Shown: positions 1 through 8,430 of the stretch, one piece after another
Position numbering within the stretch: position 1 is the first letter of the stretch
How the letters are laid out: every line of letters starts with the position of its first letter
Source of the DNA: Asterionellopsis glacialis
Lineage: Eukaryota > Bacillariophyta > Plagiogrammaphyceae > Rhaphoneidales > Asterionellopsidaceae
Reading direction: 5' to 3'
Assembly: GCA_014885115.2 (NCBI GenBank)
Contig: WKLE02000465.1
Span: forward strand, 1,301-30,855
Length of the DNA: 29,555 nucleotides
Program-made: the position numbers and the translations under genes
Notes under the pieces: model-generated
The model's database searches: none
Told to the model about the DNA's origin: nothing
What the model saw: the letters and a program-made list of their open reading frames with translations, nothing else

Positions 1-468
1 AGCCATAATGGTAAGATCTCCAGCAGCTGCTCGGACAGGTCCACCACTGATTGGACAATCCAGAAAATCGATACCCTTTGATTTAAATTTTTCGGATGCA
101 GATTTTGCCCACGTAGCTGTTACAGTACTGCATAGCACCACACAAGACCCCTCCTCCAGCAATTCCAACAAGCAATCATCAGTGTTTGCACTACTACCCT
201 TGAAACAGGTCATCTCACATTGCATTTCATTTACCAATACTAAAATAACAAAATCTGCCGTACCATCCATGACAGCATCCTTTAGGGTGGCTGGTGGCAA
301 CGACGACGACGGAGCCTTTCCAACGGCCTTACTATCATTATGGAATTTGGCAACAGCATCTTTGTTCAGGTCGTATCCAATAACATGTTTTGTGGATGAT
401 GTATTCAACAAAGCTCGTGCGATGCCACCACCCATGGCACCAATGCCAATTACGGAAACGTTTGCCAT
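1..468 (-). CDS. 3-hydroxyisobutyrate/beta-hydroxyacid dehydrogenase family protein, N-terminal part (runs off the window)
   Basis: The first 156 codons of a gene on the minus strand are present; the C-terminal part lies beyond base 1. The start is the ATG at 468. An N-terminal Rossmann fold begins at once: the dinucleotide motif GIGAMGGGIA at residues 8-17 (GxGxMG) follows beta-strand 1, and YDLNKD holds the acidic residue expected to bind the NAD(P) ribose. Around residues 137-156 the family's substrate-binding signature is visible as DCPISGGPVRAAAGDLTIMA. Members of this family (3-hydroxyisobutyrate, tartronate semialdehyde and L-threonate dehydrogenases, and plant glyoxylate reductase GLYR) oxidise or reduce short beta-hydroxy acids. 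The catalytic Lys lies downstream and cannot be checked. There is no obvious presequence, so a cytosolic enzyme is likely. It could be a stand-alone enzyme or the first part of a longer fusion. It is divergent from the gene at 1279. Confidence 0.88.
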   Translation of the reverse strand, partial: MANVSVIGIGAMGGGIARALLNTSSTKHVIGYDLNKDAVAKFHNDSKAVGKAPSSSLPPATLKDAVMDGTADFVILVLVNEMQCEMTCFKGSSANTDDCLLELLEEGSCVVLCSTVTATWAKSASEKFKSKGIDFLDCPISGGPVRAAAGDLTIMA

Positions 469-1278
469 CCTCTTGTTGCGTGTTTTTTTTAACTGTGTTG
501 GTTTTCAAAAAATATATCACATTCAAGAAAAATATTTGAAGAAAGAAAGAAGAATATTGCGTTGAATGATCGCTCTACTCTAGAGTTCAAAATCAACGTA
601 GTAAGCATGTATTAATAGACGTTTTGGCCCATAATCCGTCACGCTCGGGGAGTGACAAAAAATTTCCATGCTTTTTACTAGATTTTATTTCTTCCGACAC
701 ACTGAAACATGCGATTCGAATACGAGTGCATGTGCGATTTTCACAAAAACATGCTAAAAAATATCGATTTTCTTTTTGATGTGACGACTGACGACACTGG
801 TAACTACCCTCGTAAGTAAGTACCAACCTATAAAGTCAGTCCGTCCGTCCGCTCCTTGTACATGTTGGGTGTGTTGTGTGTACCTGGTAGTGTTCTCCTT
901 GTCCACATGCGTACATACGAGTAGGCAGACAGACTTCAGAGTGGCCTTGAGATCTATCTGTGAAAGGTTGTGGTGGATTCCGATTGGGTGACGTTTTTTT
1001 TAGTAATTTTGAATTGCATAAGTTTTTCTTGACATCAAACAGACGCAGAAAAAAAAATAATCCCAACTATGCATCACAGTCCCTGTCTGCGTGCTCATGT
1101 TCCACTATTCTTGAAGAACATCTTGCAGAACATCAATATTTTCGAGAAGACTTCTTGTCATTTTTGGAAGGAGAAAGATATTTGCTTTTATAGATAACCA
1201 TTAACGTTTAGAACTAGTCCTTTTGCTACAAGGCTCAATCATCAGAATAATAATAATAACAACAACAACAACAACCAA
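469..1278. other. Divergent intergenic region without a recognisable gene
   Basis: This 810 bp stretch separates two divergent start codons and presumably holds both promoters. Open frames inside it have no domain-like or targeting features. It contains one exact copy of the palindrome TACCTGGTA at 881-889, the element clustered at 21.3-21.6 kb. A CAA/AAT microsatellite (about 1248-1276) lies just before the start codon of the plus-strand gene, probably in its 5' UTR. Confidence 0.6.
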
Positions 1279-2016
1279 ATGATGCCATTGAACTTTGGAG
1301 GACTTCTCGTTGCAATCGTGTTACAAACTTCGTCTATTGCCGCCTTTGTAACAAATCCCAAACACAATACGTTCGTATCGTCTTCTTCGTATCGTGTCAA
1401 GCAACAACAAAAACCAGTAAAATGTCTACAAATGGGATTTTTAGATGATATATCTTCTTTTTTAAGTGAACGTGATGGTGATTTTGTGAAACTTGAAAAG
1501 ACTCAAAGTTCATTTGGACCTGGTCCTGCATTGTTATTGTACAAGGTCCCCTTGGGAATTGATGACGATGAGGTATATGATATGTTAGAAGATGGCGCAC
1601 CCAAAGCATTCGAGGAAGGCATTGTAATTCAACGAATCCAAACAAGTGCAGATGGATTGCTAGATTTAAAGGTTCAATCAGCATTACAGCAAGTTGTTGC
1701 CAAACAACGAAATAAAGATTCGCCACCACCACCAAGAAAAGTCATTGCGTATTCCAATGAAGAAATGGAGGGATGTCCTGTCTTGTTTTTTTCGGGATTT
1801 CGCAATGAAGAAATGATGGCAACGTATGAAATATTAGCATACGAAATTTATCAAGAAACGGGTGGATTATCCCCTGCATGTGCCAAGGCTGTACCGAATT
1901 CCATGGAAAAACCACTAAGACAAGTTGTTGAAGAAATATCAAATGATCATGCTGAAGCAATGGCATTGGAACAAAGGCAACCAGAAGCACAAGCACAAGC
2001 ACAAGAGCAATCATAG
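1279..2016 (+). CDS. Plastid-targeted protein of unknown function (245 aa)
   Basis: I do not recognise the family. The start is the first of two consecutive ATGs (1279 and 1282). Residues 1-23 form a hydrophobic signal peptide ending in SSIAAF, and the Phe next to the predicted cleavage site fits the ASAFAP-type motif of diatom plastid preproteins. It is followed by a Ser/Lys/Gln-rich transit-like stretch to about residue 50. The mature part starts near MGFLDDISSFLSE and is a compact, mixed-charge domain without membrane spans. Visible segments are GPGPALLLYKVPLGIDDDEV, a PPPP run, and GCPVLFFSGFRNEEMMATYE followed by an amphipathic helix. The C-terminus is a Gln/Ala-rich tail (EAQAQAQEQ), probably disordered. 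No introns are needed. A soluble stromal protein is inferred from the presequence; the biochemical role is unknown. It is tail-to-tail with the SDR-fibrillin gene. Confidence 0.8.
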   Translation: MMPLNFGGLLVAIVLQTSSIAAFVTNPKHNTFVSSSSYRVKQQQKPVKCLQMGFLDDISSFLSERDGDFVKLEKTQSSFGPGPALLLYKVPLGIDDDEVYDMLEDGAPKAFEEGIVIQRIQTSADGLLDLKVQSALQQVVAKQRNKDSPPPPRKVIAYSNEEMEGCPVLFFSGFRNEEMMATYEILAYEIYQETGGLSPACAKAVPNSMEKPLRQVVEEISNDHAEAMALEQRQPEAQAQAQEQS

Positions 2017-2547
2017 GACACGGACAGATTGCACAAGCCTTTTGATACACTACCATACTTTTTTCCGCGCGCTAAAGTCTTCGTGAAAAATTAGCTAGAG
2101 AGAGAGAGACAAGATGCATAACAATGTGAACAAAAAGTAGCTAGAGAGAATCAAATTCAAGATATTTAATTAATCAGGCTGTTGCTAAGGTTTTTAAAAA
2201 GTACCCTTATTTACAATGTCTCCTGCTGAGAAGGTTTCCTTGTGACTTTGCAAAATATCCTTGATATGGTATTGGCTTCTTGTGGATTCTCAAATACTTT
2301 TTCTTGCTTTGAATCAGATGTTCCTGTCAGATCCAAAAATAGTATTAGGTTTTGACAAGGTCATTTCGGCGTATCTTGGGATTCTGTAAGGATCACAGGA
2401 TATTTTTCGCATCTGGTATAGTCTATTTTGTGTGCCTCGGTATGCTGAACTACCTTATAGTTGTGACGTAAGTTTCAGCTTTTCGAGTCTTTGCTGAACG
2501 AAACCAAATGACCCGTTAACCCCCCCCCCCCCGCCGCCTGCTCTCAA
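2017..2547. other. Convergent intergenic region, 3' UTRs
   Basis: This 531 bp stretch lies between two converging stop codons. It holds a GA-rich tract (about 2094-2110) with a second, shorter copy of the same TAGCTAGAGAGA string near 2138, and a run of 13 C at 2520-2532 followed by GCCGCC. No coding potential was seen. Presumably it contains both 3' UTRs and polyadenylation sites. Confidence 0.55.
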
Positions 2548-4074
2548 TTAGCGAACAAGGATATGGGGTTCTTTACCAGCTCCTCTAGCAATCAATACTT
2601 CGTCGTCAAGGTAAGTAATTTCCAAATATCTACTACGTTGCCAATCTTGTGGTATAGGAAGTTGGACACCACCAATAGTCACACCATCGAATTGCTCGAC
2701 AAATAGTTTCCCCTCTGTAAGCTCATCGTAAAGCATGGGTAGTAGAGTCGTTGTCAACACAATATCTACGGGTTGTCCAAGCACTTTCGACGAAAGCACA
2801 ATTTTGACCAAGGATTGATCGTCTGTAATTTCCATATAGACATCCTTCAGGTCATAAATATGTTTGAGTGGAGAAGCATCGCCCATGAGTTCTGTAATCA
2901 GAGCTGTTCCCATATCAGGATTAGAAAATACAAAATTCCATCGACCATTTAGACCCGAGTCAAATGCTGGTTTCCGCTCGTTTAGTGTTTCCAATTCTTC
3001 CATCAGGGCATAGCCATCATGTCCATCGTCTGTTTGTGTGGTTCCCAAAAGTTTTTTCTTAATTTCTTGACGAAGCTTCTCCTTTTCATCACGGTCCTTG
3101 CCGTCATCTTCAATAATGGATCTATCCCTTTCAGATGCTGCCATTACAATACTATCTTTTGTATCTAAACTGGTGTAACCTTGACAAACTCCTAATGCAA
3201 CATTGACGGCAGCTCCTGCCACACTTTCGACAGAAACTGGTACCTCCAATGGAACGCCCAACAAATCAGGTAACATTTTAGACATGGCTTGTATGGGGTA
3301 TAATCCTAAAATTTCTTCCGCAATCTTCCCAAGAGGTGATGCTATTCGTGGTGGACTGATTCCGTATTCCGACCCACCATAAATAAACACTGGTCGTATG
3401 ATACATCCATGGTATCCAAATAAATTTGCAATGACCCGTTCGGATTGTTCTTTGCCTCTTGCATAATCTTGTAAGAATGCAAGACGTTTGGACAAATCCC
3501 GAACACGTTGTGCATTCCCCACAAAGACAAAATTTGTTACTCCAGCATCCTTGGCACCCATAGCTGCTGTACCTGATGCAGCATTGATCGAAATATCATC
3601 CCTTGATCCAATAGACCCTACAGTACTAATCACTGCTGTACATCCCTTTGCAATTCGTGTTACTTCTTCTTGTGCGTTAGGAGCTGTTAAGTTTAATTTG
3701 ATTGTATTGTCTACAGTTCCAGACGTTGATGTTGAAATATAAGGAATGTGTCGCGCTTTCAATTGTCGAACAATCTCATTACCCACAAAGCCAGATCCTC
3801 CCAGTACTAGAACTTTATGTCTACTACTACTACTTGCTGTTGTTGTCGTTATTGCGGATGTATCACGTTTATCATCAAGTACCATTCTGATACCCACGTT
3901 TGGATGAATCGTGGTTATCCAGCAGCACCTCCGACGCTTTTGTTGAACATAATTAGGACAACCCCAAGAAGAAATAACGAACGATGAACACTTTACATAT
4001 ATCCCAAAAAGTGTAAAGACACACAATACGACTCGTGCATGTTTTACTATACCAGCTAAAGCTTTCTTCACCAT
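2548..4074 (-). CDS. Plastid atypical SDR (NmrA/NDUFA9-like) fused to a PAP/fibrillin domain
   Basis: The start is the ATG at 4074, giving 508 aa. Residues 4-35 form a signal peptide followed by CSSFVISS, so plastid import is likely. Residues 87-300 are an atypical short-chain dehydrogenase: the nucleotide-binding motif LGGSGFVGNEIVRQL at 91-105, STVGSIGSRDD after strand 4, and YARGK (Y204, K208) matching the YxxxK pair. A charged, helical linker follows (about 310-370). Residues 376-508 match the plastid-lipid-associated/fibrillin domain: GRWNFVFSNPD at its start and, at the end, R-YLEITYLDDEVLIARG, the conserved signature of PAP_fibrillin. Fibrillins bind lipids or quinones at thylakoids and plastoglobules. 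The SDR half resembles proteins that act as chaperones or reductases for quinone or pigment pathways. A role at plastoglobules in lipid or quinone metabolism is an inference. No intron is needed. Confidence 0.87.
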   Translation of the reverse strand: MVKKALAGIVKHARVVLCVFTLFGIYVKCSSFVISSWGCPNYVQQKRRRCCWITTIHPNVGIRMVLDDKRDTSAITTTTASSSSRHKVLVLGGSGFVGNEIVRQLKARHIPYISTSTSGTVDNTIKLNLTAPNAQEEVTRIAKGCTAVISTVGSIGSRDDISINAASGTAAMGAKDAGVTNFVFVGNAQRVRDLSKRLAFLQDYARGKEQSERVIANLFGYHGCIIRPVFIYGGSEYGISPPRIASPLGKIAEEILGLYPIQAMSKMLPDLLGVPLEVPVSVESVAGAAVNVALGVCQGYTSLDTKDSIVMAASERDRSIIEDDGKDRDEKEKLRQEIKKKLLGTTQTDDGHDGYALMEELETLNERKPAFDSGLNGRWNFVFSNPDMGTALITELMGDASPLKHIYDLKDVYMEITDDQSLVKIVLSSKVLGQPVDIVLTTTLLPMLYDELTEGKLFVEQFDGVTIGGVQLPIPQDWQRSRYLEITYLDDEVLIARGAGKEPHILVR

Positions 4075-4600
4075 TATTTTTATGGTGTACAAAAGTGAAA
4101 AATTAAGTATTGTATATCTTTTTGAGAGAGAGAGATCTACAATTTTTTCTCTTTTGTGGTGGTGAGATCCTCACCACAAAACCAACAGTTTGTTGACAGT
4201 CTCTGCTATGATGCAATATGCCGTAGAAACTGGAAGAAACAAAAGAACACACACACCCAAAAAAAAAGAAAGAAAAAGTCCATCAAGAGAGCAAAGATCT
4301 TTTTTGTGTCCGCCCAGGTTCGCTCGCATTTGTGCGCGTAACGATACAGCACCCCCAGACACAGAAAGAGGGAAACACGAACTAAGGGAAGTGATGCAGA
4401 CTAGAGGAGAAAGCATAATTTCGTTTTGTGTTTTTGGTCCGTCTGAAACATACAGTCAGTGAGTTTCAGTGTCAGATCTCGACGATGACAAACAAAATAA
4501 AATTCTCAACCTAAAGACATCATCATATTTGGAGGAATAATTAAACTTGAGTTGCTACAAAAGCCTTTGACTTTTGATTCATAGATTAACATTTTTGATT
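4075..4600. other. Divergent promoter region without a gene
   Basis: This 526 bp stretch lies between divergent starts. It has a GA repeat (about 4123-4134) close to the minus-strand start and an A/G-rich tract (about 4258-4290). The short open frames here have no family features. Confidence 0.55.
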
Positions 4601-6289
4601 ATGCAACAAGAAGACGTGGACGAACCGAATCAGTACAACGATGATGATAATGTCGTCCAAGATACCAAACCTACTGCTACTAGTAGTTGTGGTGTATTCT
4701 TTTTAAATGAACTCCCATCAGATTGTTTCTTAATTATTGCATCCTTTCTTTCTCTAAAAGATTGTTTACAATTTAGTTCAACGTCAAAGTCTTTGTTATT
4801 CAGTGACACGATACACCAAGAATTACAACGACGTCGAATGAAATTTACTAAACCATTTTGTTATTCAACTTTAAAAAGAACGGATTATTCATTTTTCGGG
4901 TATCAGGAAAATCCTGAATCTGTATCGCATGTTCTTTACGAATACAACAGCAACAACAACTTCAACAACAATGGCGGTACTCAAGAAGAAGAAGAAGAAG
5001 AAATAATTGATTATCATCCACAACAATTGCAACGTCTCCCAACAATTTTGAGTCGGATGGAATGTCTTCATAAATCATTACCTTCATCCTATCCTTTCAT
5101 TTCGTTAGTTCGTGATTTAATATTGGATATTCGAAATTATGAATACAATCAAAACATTCATCATACTTGTAATGATAATGATGATGATGATGATGGTACG
5201 AGATCACATTCCTCTTGCTGCAAAAAATGTTTTAGTCAAATGTTAAAGAATCAATACTGTGCATGTATTAAAGCTCATCGATTACATTCAGAATTACTTC
5301 AAAAGGTAACAACTCATTGTCACCCACAAGATTATTATTATACCATGGCAGTAAAGCGACAACAACGTAAAAAACCACGACAACGTCAACATCGTCGTGG
5401 TGAAGGAGGACCACGATTATCTCCACCCGTCGATGAAATTTCTGTAACACTTCAACAGTATTTAGGTGATGTTTTATGTGCCTACTTTTTAATGGGACAT
5501 TCTGTATCAGGGATTATTGAAGGTGGTATATCAGAACAAGAATGGATGAACAAGGTATTGTTACGGAATACTGGGAAAGAGAATCACCCTACCACCAAAA
5601 CTGAATCAGCATCAACAACAACTGACAGCCACAATGATACGAATGATGACAATATTGTTTCCTTGTACCGTAGATGGATATTTCTTCACAGTACATTGTT
5701 ACGGACAGTTCCATTTACAAAAGAACAACAAGTACAATTGGGTATCCAATTACGGCCATCTTTGTCAGAAGCAGCAACAACAACAAACAGTAATGAAAAC
5801 ATCCTTGACAACACTTCTTGTTTGATTTTCCCATATGCTCCTTTTGTAGGTGTAATGAAAAGTACTATAATTCAAGAGTTACTCATGGAAATGGAAAGAC
5901 CACCAGGATTCGGCAGTAGGAACAAGAGGAATATGTTGTATGCACCCTTACCACCACCATTACGAATGGTGTTAAATGATTTTGGACATTTAGGTCCAAC
6001 CTTTCGTGGTCGTGATTTGATACGTTCCCAAACAATATTTGCATCAAATCCTGCAAGTACTATAGTTGCATTTGAAAGTTGGATGATTGCTACAGGACAA
6101 GGTACTAATGGCACTACCAGTAGTAGCAGTAGTAGTAGTAGTAGAGGAGGAGGTGTAGTAAATCCATTCATTCAAGCATGGGGTCAAGGTACAGATGATG
6201 GTATTGATTGGTTATTACAATTACACACAGAAGCAAACAAAACAACACCCTTGACAGTGGAACCTCATATCATTACGATTAAAAAGTAA
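4601..6289 (+). CDS. F-box domain protein with low-complexity insertions
   Basis: The first ATG of the frame is at 4601, giving 562 aa; there is no in-frame ATG upstream. Residues 35-67 read as an F-box: LNELPSDCFLIIASFLSLKD followed by the ST-SK-L helix, matching the L-P-x-x-L/C-x-x-I/L-x-x-x-L pattern that binds Skp1. The rest (about 70-562) is not a recognisable LRR, Kelch or WD substrate domain. It is mostly helical-looking and broken by Asn-rich (about 117-125), Glu-rich, Asp-rich, Gln/Arg-rich and Ser-rich (about residues 506-515) runs, which are common in this genome. A Cys-containing stretch near 196-225 (SSCCKKC...CAC) does not match a known zinc finger. By family knowledge, it would be a substrate adaptor of an SCF ubiquitin ligase. 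The substrate is unknown. Codon use is like the neighbours. Confidence 0.8.
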   Translation: MQQEDVDEPNQYNDDDNVVQDTKPTATSSCGVFFLNELPSDCFLIIASFLSLKDCLQFSSTSKSLLFSDTIHQELQRRRMKFTKPFCYSTLKRTDYSFFGYQENPESVSHVLYEYNSNNNFNNNGGTQEEEEEEIIDYHPQQLQRLPTILSRMECLHKSLPSSYPFISLVRDLILDIRNYEYNQNIHHTCNDNDDDDDGTRSHSSCCKKCFSQMLKNQYCACIKAHRLHSELLQKVTTHCHPQDYYYTMAVKRQQRKKPRQRQHRRGEGGPRLSPPVDEISVTLQQYLGDVLCAYFLMGHSVSGIIEGGISEQEWMNKVLLRNTGKENHPTTKTESASTTTDSHNDTNDDNIVSLYRRWIFLHSTLLRTVPFTKEQQVQLGIQLRPSLSEAATTTNSNENILDNTSCLIFPYAPFVGVMKSTIIQELLMEMERPPGFGSRNKRNMLYAPLPPPLRMVLNDFGHLGPTFRGRDLIRSQTIFASNPASTIVAFESWMIATGQGTNGTTSSSSSSSSRGGGVVNPFIQAWGQGTDDGIDWLLQLHTEANKTTPLTVEPHIITIKK

Positions 6290-7093
6290 TATTTTTTTTT
6301 AAACTAAACTTACAAAAAGGAGTACAAATAGTATTCTAATATTTTTTTTCATATCTACAGTCAGTCTCTACCTCCCTCGTCAAAACTGCCAGTGTCAGGC
6401 AGCGCGGTGGCAAAGGCAGAAGCTTATACAAGTGAGGGTGAGTAGTCTAGTGTGTTTGCTTGAGCGGCGACAGAAAGATTTTCAAGGTGGTTGATACTGG
6501 CTTTAGCAGCTTTAGGCTTTTTTTTTCTGGAAGAGGGGTGATCCCTGGGGGTGGTGCATGCCCTTTGGGGGGGGGTGAGATATTGAGAAGGCATTGATTG
6601 AAGATAAAACGAACTAAATGACTGGGTTTAGAACATATCTAAACAAAGAAAGTCCAAGCCAGATCCGTCTTTTCAATAACCAAGTTGGAATGGACAAAGC
6701 GATATTACTGTGATTGTACAGCTGCAAAGAGTCTACTTCACCAATAAGAAGCACAGGCACAAACAAAAACACAAATACTGGAATAGCATGGCAATGTACA
6801 TGTCAAAATAATTCATTATAGATATTATAATTCTAAATTTGGACACATTACGTTGGTGCACATCATGAAAGAAAGTATTCTCTTTTACCTCCAAAACAAC
6901 ACAGCCTACAAATAATAATAATATTGTAAATTCCTCAAACTTCTTTCAATCCGTCTCCAATATCTTTGTTCACTTTCTCCACACAAAAGAGAAGAAATAT
7001 AATCTACTACTGTATAATTCCATTTTCTATACACCCACCCAATCACACAAGTCTCTCCATCCTTTTTGGCTGAATATTATTTAAATTCGTTTC
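6290..7093. other. Convergent intergenic region, no gene seen
   Basis: This 804 bp stretch lies between two converging stops. Homopolymer T tracts follow the F-box stop, and a run of nine G lies at 6567-6575. I see no open frame with protein-like features and no RNA gene. Confidence 0.5.
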
Positions 7094-7408
7094 TTAATTG
7101 TCAACCTTGAGTCCAGCAAAGGTACCTTCCTCTCGTTCTTCATCCCACTTCTCAGACCAAATGGATGGACAGATAGAGGTAGCGTATTGCCTAAGGGCCT
7201 TGCAACCTTCTTCATCCTTGGTTTGCTTTAAACACAAAAGCCATTCATTGTAACGATTCCAGCAATGGTTGGCTTGGTTTTGAGAAGGGAAACGCGCATC
7301 ACGAGGTGTTGTACGGACAGCCTTCACTTGGTCCAACAAGACACTTTCTTCCTTGCTTAAATCAGGAATAGAATCCGTGAAAATTTTGTTTAATTTAGTT
7401 TCACCCAT
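7094..7408 (-). CDS. COX6B: Cytochrome c oxidase subunit 6B (COX6B/Cox12)
   Basis: The ATG at 7408 gives 104 aa, the usual size for this nuclear-encoded subunit; the upstream extension of the frame has no ATG and no targeting character. The CHCH domain is intact: C49-x9-C59 and C69-x10-C80, the CX9C/CX10C spacing typical of COX6B rather than of the twin-CX9C assembly factors. Flanking residues also match the family: TTPRDARFPSQNQANHCWNR before the first pair and CPSIWSEKWDEEREEGTFAG after the second. COX6B sits on the intermembrane-space side of complex IV and bridges the dimer; import and oxidation use the Mia40 pathway, so no cleavable presequence is expected. It is convergent with the F-box gene and divergent from the FBPase gene. 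Confidence 0.95.
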   Translation of the reverse strand: MGETKLNKIFTDSIPDLSKEESVLLDQVKAVRTTPRDARFPSQNQANHCWNRYNEWLLCLKQTKDEEGCKALRQYATSICPSIWSEKWDEEREEGTFAGLKVDN

Positions 7409-8430
7409 GATTTTGATTCTAAGAAATGATGTAAAGTGGTCGAGTGAAAAACGCAACACCAGAAAGGTTTTCAAGGAGAGAAAAAAAGGGTGAGGGATAT
7501 TTCATGTGAGGGGGGAATGTGGAATCCACGTAAAACTCAGTACAAATTTCTACGTCAAAAAAGTCCAATCCGAACTCGACGACTCGATCGCCAACGGGGA
7601 CGGACCGGTCCATCTCTGCTTCGCAATGGCGGAAACGATGGATTGGAAATGAGCAATTTTGTCCATGTCAAATGCATTATTTGCATCAAACACTCTTCCA
7701 AGCTAATGTTCTGTTCAAAATGTCATCAGTTGGACCATTTTTCTTGTAATCTACCGGTAATCAAGATCAACGTACCTAGCAAGCAAGATCGTTGAGAGTC
7801 GCCTCACGCTTTGCACCAAAACGCTCTCACACACAGCTAGAGCATGCAGTAGTGCTCAACATCGCGTCGTGTCGTCGTTGATCGGTTCCACCCCGTCCGT
7901 CTCGTTTCGTTTGGGCTGGGCAGTGGCTGTTTCTAGCTACAGGAGATACAGTAGAGTTCTACGCAAAATGTAGATTCCTACGAAAGTTGCACGTACAAGA
8001 TTTGCGAGATCCAATGCGCAAACAAAATCGCGCGATAGCGAACTTGAAAGGCAGACGTACGTCTGTCTTGCCTCTTGGTGGGTTCAAAATCTGTGTGGGG
8101 AAAAAAAGAGACGTCCCAAAAAACGTCAACATCAACATAGCATCTACGTACCGCGCGGTTTTTCTGATGGGGAGAATCTCCATGTTGATGTTGAAAAAGC
8201 ATGTAGTAGAGGCGTCATTCGCATGTCAACATATCTCTAGAGACCTACCTCAACATAATAATATAAATCACTGCGATATTCATTATATCTTTAATCAGCT
8301 GGTAGAAAGCTTGGCGCATCTGTATCTATCAAATAATACAAGCCTTGATTTTAAAAAGAAGTGACTCAAAAATTTGTAAACATCCTTTTTGTCCTCTGAA
8401 AAAGATATATACAATTACAATAGAAAAAAG
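7409..8430. other. Divergent region between COX6B and FBPase
   Basis: This 1,022 bp stretch lies between divergent starts. Apart from the PHD-like open frame at 7649-7795, described separately, I see no gene. A CG-richer patch (about 7560-7630 and 7990-8160) contrasts with the AT-rich flanks and may be promoter sequence. No clear TATA box can be assigned. Confidence 0.5.
7649..7795 (+). other. Short open frame with a PHD-finger-like Cys/His pattern
   Basis: A 48-codon frame from ATG 7649 to the stop at 7793-7795 contains C-x2-C-x9-C-x2-C-x4-H-x2-C (codons 7673-7747), the first two thirds of a C4HC3 PHD finger, including the LMFCSKC and DHFSC segments that resemble the metal-binding core of such domains. 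The last Cys pair and the conserved Trp are missing. It could be an exon of an unassigned gene, a decayed fragment, or chance. No partner exon was found. Confidence 0.2.

Noticed and set aside
8..565. 185-codon plus-strand open frame
   Set aside because: It is the antisense of the beta-hydroxyacid dehydrogenase, whose minus-strand frame has all the family motifs.
2520..2532. C13 run as a G-quadruplex or regulatory element
   Set aside because: A single homopolymer just past a stop codon; more likely slippage than a designed element.
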